Of a DNA stretch of 64,000 nucleotides, positions 41,710 through 51,171 are shown piece after piece. The first letter of the stretch is position 1; every line of letters starts with the position of its first letter. The notes under the pieces were generated by a model. The model was not told the origin of the DNA and did not search any database. It worked only from the letters and a program-made list of their open reading frames with translations. A program made the translations under genes and the position numbers. This stretch comes from DB1 sp049323655 (GTDB taxonomy: Bacteria; Desulfobacterota; Desulfobulbia; Desulfobulbales; SURF-16), in NCBI GenBank assembly GCA_049323655.1, contig JBMONO010000051.1:71521-135520 (forward strand). Reading direction: 5' to 3'.

Positions 41710-44328
41710 ATGGCCGGACCATGCCCGCCTGCCGCAACGAGACTTCCTGCTCCGAACGGCAAGGAACACTGTTCGCATACTCCTCCAACCCGCCACGACA
41801 TCAGATCCCTTCTGCCGGACAGGCGGTCACCGACGCTGCTCATCGCCGCGGTGATCGTCTTTGCCGCCGGCATCGTCGTGGCGACCACGATCCCCTGTCG
41901 CCCCGTTCTGCTGCTGCCGCCGCTTATCCTTCTCGCCATTGCCGTCATCCTGACATGGAAAAGCAACCATTGGCTCCAGCAACCGCTGCTGCTCTTCTTT
42001 TTCCTTTTCTGCGGCCAGCTGCACGCTTCCGTCCACCTGGCGCCGCCCACTGCGCCATCGCACATCTTTCACCTCTTCGCCGAGGAGACGGAAGCAACGC
42101 TTTCCGGCACCCTGACGGAAGCGCCGGTGGCCTACCCGGACAAGACCAAACTCCTCGTGGCGGTTGACGGCATCATCCGCCCTCCGGCAACAACAGACGG
42201 GCCCGCGACAGCAACAGATCCGATCGGAGCTGCGGCCCGTTTCATCCCGGCAACCGGCATCATCGAACTGGCCATGCGGGAGCCGCCTGCCGCGGATCTG
42301 ACCCCTGGCGTAAAGCTGCTGGCCAGGGCGCACATTGCCCGGCCGCAGCGCTACGGCACCCCGGGCAGTTTTGATTATCCGGCTTTTCTCGCCCGCAAAT
42401 CGATACATGTCACCGGTTGGATCAGCTCACCGGCCCTGATCCGCACCATCACTCCGGCCCGGGAAGGGTCGCCTCTTCACCGTCTCCGCTTTTTCCCCGA
42501 AGAGCTCCGCCACCAAATCAATCTCGCCCTCGACCGCATACTGCCCCCGCATCTCAGCGGTCTTTACAAGGCGATTCTGACCGGCGACCGCGCCTCCATT
42601 CCGCCACAAACCATGGAACGGTTCACCGCAACCGGCGCCGTCCACCTCCTGGCCATTTCCGGCCTGCACATGGGTCTCGTTGCCGCTGGCACGGGCTGGC
42701 TCATCAATCTCCTCCTACGGCGATCGACCTGGCTGCTGCTGCATTTCTCCGTCTGGAAAGTCGCGGCACTGCTCACCATTCCCTTCCTTTTCAGCTACGC
42801 CCTGATCGCCGGTTTCCAGACTCCGGTGATACGCGCCCTGCTCATGACCCTTGTGATCCTGCTCGCCGTCGTGTTTGACCGGCAATGGCACGTGCCGACC
42901 ACCATCGCCATTGCCGCCCTTTTGATCCTCATTTTTCAGCCGGCCGCCCTCTTTACCGTATCCTTTCAACTCTCCTTTGCCGCCGTCATCGCCATTGTCG
43001 CCATCCTGCCCCACCTCAGCAACCCGACAACAGACGATGACCTGCCATCCCGCGCTTCGCCCGCCGTTAAAGTGATCGCTGCAGCTACAAAAAATATTAT
43101 CCTCGTCTCCTGCGCAGCAACCGCCGGTACTCTGCCGCTGCTCATCTGGCACTTCAACCGTTTTTCACCGCTCGCCGCCTTTTCCACCCTGCTCCTCGAA
43201 CCGCTGCTCTGCTTCTGGGCACTGCCCATCGGTTTAATCAGCTGCCCTCTCCTCTTTTTTGCCCCGCAGGTGGCGAAACTCCTCCTGCACCTCGGGGCAG
43301 TGGGGCTTCAGACGGCGGACGTCATCAGCACCCACCTCGCAGCTCTTCCCTTTAGCTCCTTCTGGTTGCCAACCCCGTCCTGGCCAGAAATTATTGCCTG
43401 CTATCTCCTGCTGTCCAGCCTGCTCCTGCTGAAAAAAAATCGAATCGCCCTCGCCGGCTGCTCCATTTCCCTGCTCACCCTCATCACTGTTCCAATCACC
43501 CATCACATCGCAAAGACAGCACGACCGGCCGACCGGGTAGCCGTCATTGACGTGGGCCAGGGCAGCGCGGCACTGGTCAGCCTGACCGACAACAGCCATG
43601 TCCTGATCGATGGCGGCGGAGCAGCGTCCGAGCGTTTCAACCCGGGCAGAAACATCATCGCTCCCTACCTCTGGCATCAACGCATCACCCGCCTGGAGGC
43701 AGTTATCGTCAGCCATCCGGACGCGGATCACTACAACGGTCTTTTTTTCATTCTGGAACGATTCCGGCCGCGCACCCTCTGGATCAACGGGGCGGAAAGT
43801 CCCGGTCAAGGATATGACGACCTGCTCGACCTGGCAAAACTACTCGGCATTGCCATCCGCATCCCGCAGGAAAACGACGTGCTACACCAAACAGCCGAGG
43901 CACGCCTGATCAATCTCGCCGATTACCACCAAAACGGAGCAGGGCTGAGCGACAACGGCCGCAGTCTCATCATCGCTTTGGAGAGCAGAGGCCGCCGGTT
44001 TCTCTTTCCCGGCGACATCGATACTGAAACGGAAAAAAGGCTGGTGAAAGACAAAAAAAGGATCGCCGCCGACGTCCTGGTGCTTCCCCATCATGGCAGC
44101 AGCTCCTCCAGCAGCGCCGCCTTCCTTGCCGGGGTTTCCCCTCGCTATGCTCTTGTTTCTGCCGGCAAAAGCAGAAGAAAAGCATTTCCCGGGGACGACG
44201 TGCTGGCACGCTGCCAACAGGCGGGTATTACCGTACTCAGCACCGCAACGGATGGTACCATCACCTGTGCCATAACCCCAGAAGCAATGACGATCACCAC
44301 CTTCACGGCAGAAAACGGCAAACCGTGA
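41710..44328 (+). CDS. comEC: ComEC/Rec2 DNA-uptake channel
   Basis: The 872-residue protein has N-terminal membrane helices, an OB-like domain (about 120-220), a competence domain of many helices (FTATGAVHLLAISGLHMGLV is the ComEC signature) and a C-terminal metallo-beta-lactamase-like domain from about residue 605 (VIDVGQGSAALV, HPDADHYNG, LPHHGSSSSSS). ComEC carries single-stranded DNA across the inner membrane; the C-terminal domain is thought to degrade the other strand. It starts five bases after the sigma-factor gene. No comEA or comF is near; pilT lies convergent downstream. Confidence 0.93.
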   Translation: MAGPCPPAATRLPAPNGKEHCSHTPPTRHDIRSLLPDRRSPTLLIAAVIVFAAGIVVATTIPCRPVLLLPPLILLAIAVILTWKSNHWLQQPLLLFFFLFCGQLHASVHLAPPTAPSHIFHLFAEETEATLSGTLTEAPVAYPDKTKLLVAVDGIIRPPATTDGPATATDPIGAAARFIPATGIIELAMREPPAADLTPGVKLLARAHIARPQRYGTPGSFDYPAFLARKSIHVTGWISSPALIRTITPAREGSPLHRLRFFPEELRHQINLALDRILPPHLSGLYKAILTGDRASIPPQTMERFTATGAVHLLAISGLHMGLVAAGTGWLINLLLRRSTWLLLHFSVWKVAALLTIPFLFSYALIAGFQTPVIRALLMTLVILLAVVFDRQWHVPTTIAIAALLILIFQPAALFTVSFQLSFAAVIAIVAILPHLSNPTTDDDLPSRASPAVKVIAAATKNIILVSCAATAGTLPLLIWHFNRFSPLAAFSTLLLEPLLCFWALPIGLISCPLLFFAPQVAKLLLHLGAVGLQTADVISTHLAALPFSSFWLPTPSWPEIIACYLLLSSLLLLKKNRIALAGCSISLLTLITVPITHHIAKTARPADRVAVIDVGQGSAALVSLTDNSHVLIDGGGAASERFNPGRNIIAPYLWHQRITRLEAVIVSHPDADHYNGLFFILERFRPRTLWINGAESPGQGYDDLLDLAKLLGIAIRIPQENDVLHQTAEARLINLADYHQNGAGLSDNGRSLIIALESRGRRFLFPGDIDTETEKRLVKDKKRIAADVLVLPHHGSSSSSSAAFLAGVSPRYALVSAGKSRRKAFPGDDVLARCQQAGITVLSTATDGTITCAITPEAMTITTFTAENGKP

Positions 44329-44339
44329 CGAGCACAATT

Positions 44340-44442
44340 TGTCGGAATCGTAAAAAGACACGATTCCGACGGACGGCCCATTGCAGCTCGTTGTTTTCTC
44401 GTTCCCGCCCACCACGATTTATTATTTTTTTTACGGGACCAT
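44340..44442. repeat. Family B palindromic repeat (copy B3)
   Basis: GTCGGAATCGTAAAAAGACACGATTCCGACGG-type arm (first 9-bp pair CGGAATCGT/ACGATTCCG), TTGTTTTCTCGTTCCCGCCC in the middle, end TTTACGGGACCATC. It fills the gap between convergent comEC and pilT and ends six bases before the pilT stop codon. Confidence 0.82.
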
Positions 44443-44448
44443 CTGCTT

Positions 44449-45531
44449 TCAGACATCGGTAAAATCGGTGGGCGGCTTACTGAGAAACTGGACAAATTTT
44501 CCCTTGTCAATACAGTTCGAATAGGCGGCATCCGGGGAAATCCAGCCATTGGTAAGATGCTCCATAATGGCATCGTCCAGGGTCTGCATGCCGTAGCGCT
44601 TGCCGGTTTGCATAGCAGATGGAATCTGATAGGTCTTCCCCTCACGGATCAGGTTGCGGACTGCCGGGGTGCAGATGAGAATCTCCAGGGCCGCGCATCT
44701 CCCCTTGACATCAATCCTCTTGAACAGGGTTTGCGACACCACAGCCTTGAGGGCGTCGGCCAGGGTGGAACGCACCTGGGCCTGTTGGCTGGAAGGAAAA
44801 ATCTCGATGACCCTGTCCACCGTTTTGGCGGCGTTGAGGGTGTGGAGGGTGCCGAAGACGAGATGGCCGGTCATGGCCGCTTCCATGGCCAGGGCAATGG
44901 TTTCCAGATCACGCATCTCGCCCACCAGGATGATGTCGGGATCCTCGCGCAAGGCTCCGCGCAAGGCCGCCGAAAAACTCTTGGTGTGCAGGCCGACCTC
45001 ACGATGGTTGACGATACACTTCTTACTTCTATGCACAAACTCAATGGGGTCTTCGATAGTCAGGATATGATCGCTGCGCGAGGCGTTGGCCTCATCGACG
45101 ATGGCTGCCAAAGTGGTTGACTTGCCGCTACCGGTCGGCCCGGTGACCAAAACCATACCTTTTGGCAGATAGGCAAGCTTCTTGATGACCCCCGGCAGTT
45201 TCAACTGATCACAACTCAAAATTTCACTGGGGATTTCACGAAAAACTGCGCCAATACCGTATTTCTGCTGAAAGAGATTGCCGCGGTACCTGGCCAGGCC
45301 GGGAATCTCGTAGCCGAAGTCGACATCGCCCGTCTCCTCAAAATGCTTGGCCTTATCTTCGCTGACAATCTCATACAGCATCGCTTTCAAGGTGTCGTTG
45401 TCAAGCACCTTGTATTTGACCCGCTCCATATCACCACGGATTCGCAATACCGGCTGTTGGCCGGCGACCAGATGCAGGTCCGAGGCCCCCTGGTCGTTCA
45501 TCAGTTTAAAAAAGGCATCAATCTGTGCCAT
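44449..45531 (-). CDS. pilT: Type IV pilus retraction ATPase PilT
   Basis: The 360-residue secretion ATPase starts MAQIDAFFKLMNDQGASDLH, with the PAS-like N domain, Walker A GPTGSGKST, Asp box ILTIEDPIEF, Walker B DIILVGEMRDLETI, His box GHLVFGTLHTLNAA, and the AIRNLIRE-type motif (CTPAVRNLIREGK) of retraction ATPases. It powers pilus retraction and DNA uptake, which fits the neighbouring comEC. AAGGAGG before the ATG at 45531 fixes the start. No other pil gene is visible, as is common for a separate pilT. Confidence 0.95.
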   Translation of the reverse strand: MAQIDAFFKLMNDQGASDLHLVAGQQPVLRIRGDMERVKYKVLDNDTLKAMLYEIVSEDKAKHFEETGDVDFGYEIPGLARYRGNLFQQKYGIGAVFREIPSEILSCDQLKLPGVIKKLAYLPKGMVLVTGPTGSGKSTTLAAIVDEANASRSDHILTIEDPIEFVHRSKKCIVNHREVGLHTKSFSAALRGALREDPDIILVGEMRDLETIALAMEAAMTGHLVFGTLHTLNAAKTVDRVIEIFPSSQQAQVRSTLADALKAVVSQTLFKRIDVKGRCAALEILICTPAVRNLIREGKTYQIPSAMQTGKRYGMQTLDDAIMEHLTNGWISPDAAYSNCIDKGKFVQFLSKPPTDFTDV

Positions 45532-45803
45532 GCATTCCTCCTTGGGTAAAAGCGTCTCCACAAGCGTGAAAGCAACAGCCTGGGGCGGGTAGGGAAAAAA
45601 CAAAAAGGTGACCGATGCTGGCCATGCCGATTCCGCGGTATTATCATAACAACAGCAATATCTATTATTCAAACAAATAATACAGGCCGTCACCGGCAAA
45701 AACCGGAGTCCGGCCAGAAACAGCCGGCCGGCATCCGACAAAAATCGGCGCCAATCCGGGTAATGTGCTTGCGGACCTGTCAAGGAGCGGCTAAGATTTA
45801 CAA

Positions 45804-46742
45804 ATGCAACGGATCGATCTTCATCTCCATTCAACCTGCTCCGATGGCACCATGTCCCCTGAGGAACTGGTGGCGGAGGCGGATCGTCTCGGTATCTCGG
45901 CCATCTCGATCACCGATCACGACACCGCAGCAGGGACAGACGCGGCAATGGCGGCCGGCAGAAAAAGGGGAATCGAGATTATCGCCGGCATTGAGCTCAG
46001 CGCCTGCCACGATGACTCCCCTCTGCACATCCTGGGATACGGCTTTTCGCATACATCTGCCGACTTACAGAAAAAACTCGCGGCAATCCAAGCGGCCCGC
46101 CAGCAACGCAACGATGCGATCCTGAACAATCTGGCTGCGCACGGCATCACGGTGAGTCGTGAGGAATTGCGGCAACGGGCCGGTGACGGGCAGACCGGCA
46201 GGCCGCATATCGCCGCCCTGCTGGTGGAAAAACACGTCGTTCGCACACCGGACGAGGCCTTTGCCCGTTACCTGCGCCGAGGAGGCCTCGCTTACGCGGA
46301 AAGACAGCAACTCGCAGCAGCTGACGCCATCGCCCTGATCCGCGAAGCCGGCGGCATTGCCGTCCTCGCCCACCCCTTAAGCCCGGACCGAACCGTGGCG
46401 TCACTCCCCGCCCTGCTCGAACAACTGCGCGATCTGGGACTGGGCGGGGCCGAGGCCTATTACCCGACCTATTCCGCCGCGGAGCAGAAAACGATCGTCG
46501 CCTGCTGTCGTGAGCTGGGGCTGCTGGTGACCGGCGGCAGCGATTTTCACGGAATAGCCAGAAATGGTGTTGGCTTGGGAGGCGGCAAGAAGCATCGGAT
46601 CCCCTATGAGTTATACGCGGAACTGATAAAACGGCTGGAAGCCGCTCCCCTCTCCGCCGGGACCACGGCGGCACTGTCTCTAGCGACGGCCTTCCTGCGG
46701 GCAGATGATCGTTCCGCAAAGAAAACCGAGCACGTGACATGA
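45804..46742 (+). CDS. PHP-domain phosphoesterase (TrpH/RNase AM-like)
   Basis: The 312-residue protein has the PHP metal sites: DLHLHSTCSDGTMSP, ITDHDT, GIELSA, LAHPLSP and GGSDFHG. It is similar in layout to E. coli YciV/TrpH, a 3',5'-nucleotide phosphatase and 5'-3' exonuclease on short RNA. The ribosome site is weak. The stop codon overlaps the start of the regulator gene (ATGA), so both are on one transcript. Confidence 0.9.
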   Translation: MQRIDLHLHSTCSDGTMSPEELVAEADRLGISAISITDHDTAAGTDAAMAAGRKRGIEIIAGIELSACHDDSPLHILGYGFSHTSADLQKKLAAIQAARQQRNDAILNNLAAHGITVSREELRQRAGDGQTGRPHIAALLVEKHVVRTPDEAFARYLRRGGLAYAERQQLAAADAIALIREAGGIAVLAHPLSPDRTVASLPALLEQLRDLGLGGAEAYYPTYSAAEQKTIVACCRELGLLVTGGSDFHGIARNGVGLGGGKKHRIPYELYAELIKRLEAAPLSAGTTAALSLATAFLRADDRSAKKTEHVT

Positions 46743-48127
46743 ATACCATTCTGGTCGTCGATGATGAACCCAATTACCTGATCATCCTGGCGGAACTGTT
46801 GCGGGACGAGGGGTTCGAGGTTCTGACCGCTGAAAACGGCAAAAAGGCCCTGGAGATAATCGGCACCTCGGATCTGGATCTGGTCCTCACCGACATGCAG
46901 ATGCCGGTCATGGGCGGCATGGAGCTGTTGAAAAAAGTCAAGGGAATGAATCCCGATCTGCCGGTCATCCTGCTGACGGCCTACGGCGAGGTGGAAAAGG
47001 CGGTTGCCGCCATGCGCGACGGCGCCTTCAACTACCTGACCAAGCCGTTCAAGAATACCGAATTGATCGCCAACATCACCAAGGCGATAGATCATTATTC
47101 CCTGCTTCGGGAAAACATGCGCCTGCGCAGCGAGATGCGGCAACGGTCCAGTTTCTCCGAAATGATCGGGAAAAACAAACAGATCCGGCAACTCTTTTCC
47201 CTTATCGAAAAGATCGCCCCGACCCAGGCGTCGGTCCTCATCACCGGTGAATCGGGCACGGGCAAGGAGCTGGTGGCCCGTGCCATCCACAGCAACAGCC
47301 CCCGAGAAAAGCAACCCTTCATCTCGATCAACTGCGCCGCCCTGCCGGAGTCTTTGCTTGAAAGCGAACTCTTCGGCCACGAAAAAGGGGCGTTCACCGG
47401 CGCCATTGCCCTGCGAAAGGGCCGATTCGAGCTGGCGGACCAGGGTACTCTCTTTCTCGACGAAATCGGCGAAATGCCGCTCGGACTCCAGGCAAAACTG
47501 CTGCGTATCCTGCAGCAGAAAACCTTTCAACGGGTGGGCGGCACCGAGGAACAGAAGGTGGACGTCCGCATTGTCGCAGCCACCAACAAGGATCTCAAGC
47601 AGGAGGTCGAGGAAGGTCGTTTCCGGGAAGACCTCTACTACCGGCTCAATGTGCTCCACCTCCACCTTCCTCCCTTGCGGGAGAGGGCAGACGACATTCC
47701 CCTGCTGGTGCATCATTTCATGAACAAATTCGCCAGACAGCTCAACAAACCGGAGCTCAAGATCGATCCGGCCGCATTGCGGTATCTCACCGTTCTGCCA
47801 TGGGAAGGCAATATCCGTGAGCTGGAGAATACCATTGAGCGGGCCAGCATTCTCTGCACGGACAATATCATCCGGCAAAGCGACGTTCTGCCGGACAGCG
47901 TCTCCCTCACGGACACCGATCAGCCCCAGCGCCCCGCCCGGCTCCCGGACGACATTTCCGCCGAGGGCACCCCGCTGCCGCAGCTGCTTGACGCCATTGA
48001 AGAAAAAGTGCTGCGCAATGCCCTGGAAAAAGCCGACTATATCCAGACAAAGGCGGCAAAGGAGCTCGGTATCACCAAAAGTCTGCTCCAGTATAAAATG
48101 AAAAAATTCAACATCAGGAAAAAATGA
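46739..48127 (+). CDS. NtrC-family sigma-54 response regulator
   Basis: The 462-residue protein has an N-terminal receiver (ILVVDDEPN, phospho-acceptor Asp in VLTDMQMP, conserved T and K in LLTAYG and YLTKPF), a sigma-54 AAA+ domain (Walker A GESGTGKELVARAIH, GAFTGA loop ESELFGHEKGAFTGA, Walker B GTLFLDEIGE) and a Fis-type HTH (QTKAAKELGITKSLLQYKMKK). It activates sigma-54 promoters after phosphorylation. No sensor kinase is in the operon. The TGA stop at 48125-48127 lies at the first bases of repeat A5. Confidence 0.95.
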   Translation: MNTILVVDDEPNYLIILAELLRDEGFEVLTAENGKKALEIIGTSDLDLVLTDMQMPVMGGMELLKKVKGMNPDLPVILLTAYGEVEKAVAAMRDGAFNYLTKPFKNTELIANITKAIDHYSLLRENMRLRSEMRQRSSFSEMIGKNKQIRQLFSLIEKIAPTQASVLITGESGTGKELVARAIHSNSPREKQPFISINCAALPESLLESELFGHEKGAFTGAIALRKGRFELADQGTLFLDEIGEMPLGLQAKLLRILQQKTFQRVGGTEEQKVDVRIVAATNKDLKQEVEEGRFREDLYYRLNVLHLHLPPLRERADDIPLLVHHFMNKFARQLNKPELKIDPAALRYLTVLPWEGNIRELENTIERASILCTDNIIRQSDVLPDSVSLTDTDQPQRPARLPDDISAEGTPLPQLLDAIEEKVLRNALEKADYIQTKAAKELGITKSLLQYKMKKFNIRKK

Positions 48128-48262
48128 TGGTCTCGTAAAAACAGAAAATCAACCACCGAGATCACAGATCACCAGGAGGGAACCAGTTGCAATTTAAGAA
48201 GTCTTCGCTGCTCGCTCTGAGCGCTCTGTGATAAAAAAAGACCTTTCCCGATTTTGTCAAAA
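48127..48262. repeat. Family A palindromic repeat (copy A5), diverged
   Basis: ATGGTCTCGTAAAAACAG, AAATCAACCACCGAGATCAC, a decayed centre and right arm (GCGCTCTGTGATAAAAAAAG) and the end CCGATTTTGTC. It starts inside the stop codon of the NtrC-type regulator and lies ahead of the DUF948 gene. Confidence 0.65.
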
Positions 48263-48357
48263 AATACAGGGGACCTCTTCCGACCGCGACCGGCCGAGAA
48301 AATTATGTTTTACAAAGAGTGGCCGATCTGTTCAAAATAGAATAAAGGAGCCAACCC

Positions 48358-48765
48358 GTGACACCTAGCGACATCTTTCACATTACAGCTTCGATCGGCA
48401 TCGTCCTGTTTGTTGCAGTGCTTGTCCCGACCCTGGCCCAGATCAGGCGAACCGCCCGCAAGGCGGAAGAGACCCTTGAGGCCATCAATCGGGAGATCGA
48501 ACCATTGCTCGCCAAGGCTACGGAGACAAGTTCCGAGCTGCAACTGCTCACCGTCTCCTTGAACGAGAAGGTCGAACAGGCTGACAGCATCATAGCCACC
48601 CTGCAGCAGACCGGGGAGACCCTGCTGTCCACGGCAAACCTGGTCAAGAAGACGGTCACTCCGGTTATCGCCCAGATCGGCGGCATTTCCGCCGGTGTTG
48701 CGGCATTCACCAGTTTTTTCAAGAAAAATGAACCCCCACCGGAAAGGAGGTATTTCGATGAATAG
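48358..48765 (+). CDS. DUF948-family membrane protein
   Basis: The 135-residue protein (GTG start, MTPSDIFHITASIGIVLF) has one N-terminal membrane helix (residues 8-28), a long coiled coil (about 30-110) and a short basic tail. The DUF948 family is found next to YtxH-like proteins and is thought to be part of an envelope-stress or general-stress module, but the role is unproven. The YtxH-like gene starts inside its last codons. Confidence 0.85.
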   Translation: MTPSDIFHITASIGIVLFVAVLVPTLAQIRRTARKAEETLEAINREIEPLLAKATETSSELQLLTVSLNEKVEQADSIIATLQQTGETLLSTANLVKKTVTPVIAQIGGISAGVAAFTSFFKKNEPPPERRYFDE

Positions 48766-49141
48766 AGATGATTCATGCAATACAAATGTGGCACTGGTGT
48801 CTTTTTTGGCAGGCACCGTCATTGGCGCCGGCATCGCCCTGCTCGTCGCCCCGCGCACTGGGGAAGAGACGCGGCGGATCATCAAGGATTACGGCCATGA
48901 CCTGGCGGACAAAACCGGAAAATTGCCTGAGCAGATGAAAGGATCGGCTGAACAGGCAATGGAGCGGGGCCGGGAGATGATCGAAAGGGGCAAAAAGATG
49001 ATCAACCGGGGCACCGATCTGATCAATCATGGCAAAGAGTATCTTGACGAGAAAAAACAGGCGCTGAGCGCCGCCATTGAGGCAGGAAAGGAGGCAATGG
49101 AGCAGGAAAAGGAAAAGCTCTCCGCCTCTTTTGACGATTAA
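48758..49141 (+). CDS. YtxH-like protein
   Basis: The 127-residue protein has one membrane helix in VALVSFLAGTVIGAGIALLV and the YtxH motif APRTGEETRR right after it. A long amphipathic, apolipoprotein-like helix follows (repeats of GREMIERGKKMINRG and DLINHG). The ATG at 48758 is chosen for the AAAGGAGG at seven bases. Overlaps the DUF948 gene by 8 bp. YtxH proteins respond to stress; biochemical role unknown. Confidence 0.87.
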   Translation: MNRDDSCNTNVALVSFLAGTVIGAGIALLVAPRTGEETRRIIKDYGHDLADKTGKLPEQMKGSAEQAMERGREMIERGKKMINRGTDLINHGKEYLDEKKQALSAAIEAGKEAMEQEKEKLSASFDD

Positions 49142-49161
49142 TTCCGTGAACCAGGAAAACG

Positions 49162-49191
49162 GCCGGGATCGCAGGGAATGCGCATCCCGGC
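49162..49191. terminator. Hairpin between convergent ytxH-like and nadK genes
   Basis: GCCGGGAT (49162-49169) pairs with ATCCCGGC (49184-49191). On the minus strand it is followed by CGTTTTCC, a short U-run that could end the nadK transcript. Confidence 0.5.
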
Positions 49192-49208
49192 TGACGGACG
49201 GGCGACGT

Positions 49209-50033
49209 TCACATCCCCTCCAGCATCCCGCCCCAGTTCAATTTGCACCGCAGAATATCGAAGTAGCCTTTCTGCGGTGAACAGATGAGGCGCAGCGGCT
49301 TTTCCGAGGTAACAACATCGAGATTGTCCGCTTCCCGCATGTCCCAGGCGAACTGCCCGTCAACAATCACCTTGACGTCGGCTGCGGCCCCGGCCAGTCG
49401 GGTACATAAACGCACTGCGGCGGGCAACAGCACCGGACGACTTTCCAGCATAAAAGGACAGATCGGCGTCACCATGACCGCGGCCAGGCCGGGATGGACA
49501 ATGGGTCCGCCGGCCGAAAGATTGTAGGCAGTGGAGCCGGTCGGAGTGGAAAAGATCAGGCCGTCCGCCTTGTAGGTATTGAGATATTCACTGTCCACCC
49601 AGGTACAGAGCCGCACCAGCCGGTCGATAGTGCCCTTGCTAACGACAACGTCATTGAGGGCATGGCGCCAGGGGCTAGCGGTACCGTGGCCCCGCAGTCT
49701 GACCTTGAGCATAATCCGCTCTTCGATTACCGCCGATCCGGCAAGAATGGCGGCAAACGCCTGCTGCCACTCACTTTCCGCCACCTCGGTCAGAAAACCG
49801 AGATTGCCGAGATTCACTCCAACCACCGGCACCTGACACTGACTCGCTTCCTCTGCAACATGCAGCAGGGTGCCATCACCGCCGAGGATAATGAGAATAT
49901 CGAGTTCCGGACCGATAACATCAATAACGGTGGTTACCGCACGTTCGGCAAACCAGGCAACCATCTCACGGACGAGAAACCTGGCCTGCTCCGAATCTTT
50001 TTTCAGGATGATTCCGACTTTTCGTACCTGCAT
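49209..50033 (-). CDS. nadK: NAD kinase
   Basis: The 274-residue protein has the signature ILGGDGTLL near residue 50, NLGNLGFLTE, the NDVVVSKGT and YKADGLIFSTPTGSTAYNLSAGG segment with its conserved Asp and Gly-rich loop. It phosphorylates NAD+ to NADP+ with ATP (or polyphosphate). It follows proC by nine bases. A hairpin at 49162-49191 lies after it. Confidence 0.95.
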   Translation of the reverse strand: MQVRKVGIILKKDSEQARFLVREMVAWFAERAVTTVIDVIGPELDILIILGGDGTLLHVAEEASQCQVPVVGVNLGNLGFLTEVAESEWQQAFAAILAGSAVIEERIMLKVRLRGHGTASPWRHALNDVVVSKGTIDRLVRLCTWVDSEYLNTYKADGLIFSTPTGSTAYNLSAGGPIVHPGLAAVMVTPICPFMLESRPVLLPAAVRLCTRLAGAAADVKVIVDGQFAWDMREADNLDVVTSEKPLRLICSPQKGYFDILRCKLNWGGMLEGM

Positions 50034-50042
50034 GGCCTTGAC

Positions 50043-50858
50043 TCAGACCAGCCTGCCCAGCTCTTCCGATCGTCTGGTGGCTGCCTCGACGGCAGTCATA
50101 ACGCCTGCCTTAAAGCCGGCCTTTTCCAGCTCATGAAGGCCGGCAATGGTGGTGCCGCCCGGCGAGGTGACCATCGCCTTGAGCTCGGCCGGGTGCTTGC
50201 CGGTTTCCATGGCCAGCCGAACTGAACCAAGCACCGTCTGCAGCACCAGCAGTTCCGCATCATGGCGGCCGAGTCCCATCTTAACGCCGCCGTCAACCAG
50301 GGAATCGATAAACTGAAAGACATAGGCCGGACCGCTGCCGCTCAGTCCGGTGACGGCATCCAGATAATTCTCCGGCAGAATAACCGAGCGCCCAACCGCG
50401 GAAAAAATCCGTTCAGCGATCTCCAGATCCTCACGGCTTGCCGCACTGCCCCCGCTCAACGCCGAAGCACCCTCCAGCACCAGGGCCGGCGTATTGGGCA
50501 TGACCCGAATGACCCGACAGCCAGGCGCCAACCGCTTTTCCATGAACGCAATGGGAATGCCGGCGGCAATGGAAATCACCAGATGCCGGACATCGAGCCA
50601 GCTCCGGCATCCGTCCAGCAAAACTCCCATGATCTGCGGCTTCACCGCCAGGATGATGATCGCGCACTCCGCCAGGGCTTCAGGAGAGGCGGTCACACCG
50701 ATGCCATATTCCTTTTCCAGCAGACTCCGCCGTTTTTCATCCGGGTCAACCGCAAGGATATCAGTGCTGTCGGCAAGCCCTGCCCTGACAATTCCCTTAA
50801 CAAGCGCCTCGGCCATGCGACCGCCGCCGAGAAAACCGATTTTACCCTGCAATTTCAT
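50043..50858 (-). CDS. proC: Pyrroline-5-carboxylate reductase
   Basis: The 271-residue protein starts MKLQGKIGFLGGGRMAEALV (Rossmann GxGxMA), has VKPQIMGVLL, MPNTPALVLEGASAL and the C-terminal dimer domain with TGLSGSGPAYVFQFIDSL and VTSPGGTTIAGLHELE. It makes proline with NAD(P)H. AGGA precedes the ATG at 50858; the frame reaches 50933, but the extra 25 residues lack any signal. Confidence 0.95.
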   Translation of the reverse strand: MKLQGKIGFLGGGRMAEALVKGIVRAGLADSTDILAVDPDEKRRSLLEKEYGIGVTASPEALAECAIIILAVKPQIMGVLLDGCRSWLDVRHLVISIAAGIPIAFMEKRLAPGCRVIRVMPNTPALVLEGASALSGGSAASREDLEIAERIFSAVGRSVILPENYLDAVTGLSGSGPAYVFQFIDSLVDGGVKMGLGRHDAELLVLQTVLGSVRLAMETGKHPAELKAMVTSPGGTTIAGLHELEKAGFKAGVMTAVEAATRRSEELGRLV

Positions 50859-51171
50859 CTTGTCGTTCCTGATTACTGGGTGCACGGCTCCGAAAACACC
50901 GAAAGCCACCTGCCCCGTGGTCGTGCCCTCCATGGGCGTGATCGTTTACGGCAGGGATTCCTGATCCCCGCCTGCTGCCACAAGACAGTAGCGAAAATAC
51001 GAGGTAATGGCAAGGATGATCTTACCCGCAAGAATCTGACGGGAATGCGAGAAGCATAAAAGGCCCGTGGGCACGCCGAGGAAAAGAGAAGCGGGCGCCC
51101 GGCTCGGGCCACTGGCCGGAAGAGAGCAGGGAGAGGCCGAAAGCGTATTCAGCCGCTCCCCGATCCCGCGA
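50859..51171. other. Intergenic stretch proC-lpxC, 313 bases, no gene seen
   Basis: GC-rich sequence with open frames of 79-87 codons on the minus strand that have arginine/proline/serine-rich non-protein-like composition. No promoter of good quality and no known riboswitch was recognised. Confidence 0.5.

Noticed and set aside
50859..51171. Small gene or riboswitch between proC and lpxC
   Set aside because: Only arginine/proline/serine-rich frames and no recognised conserved RNA motif.
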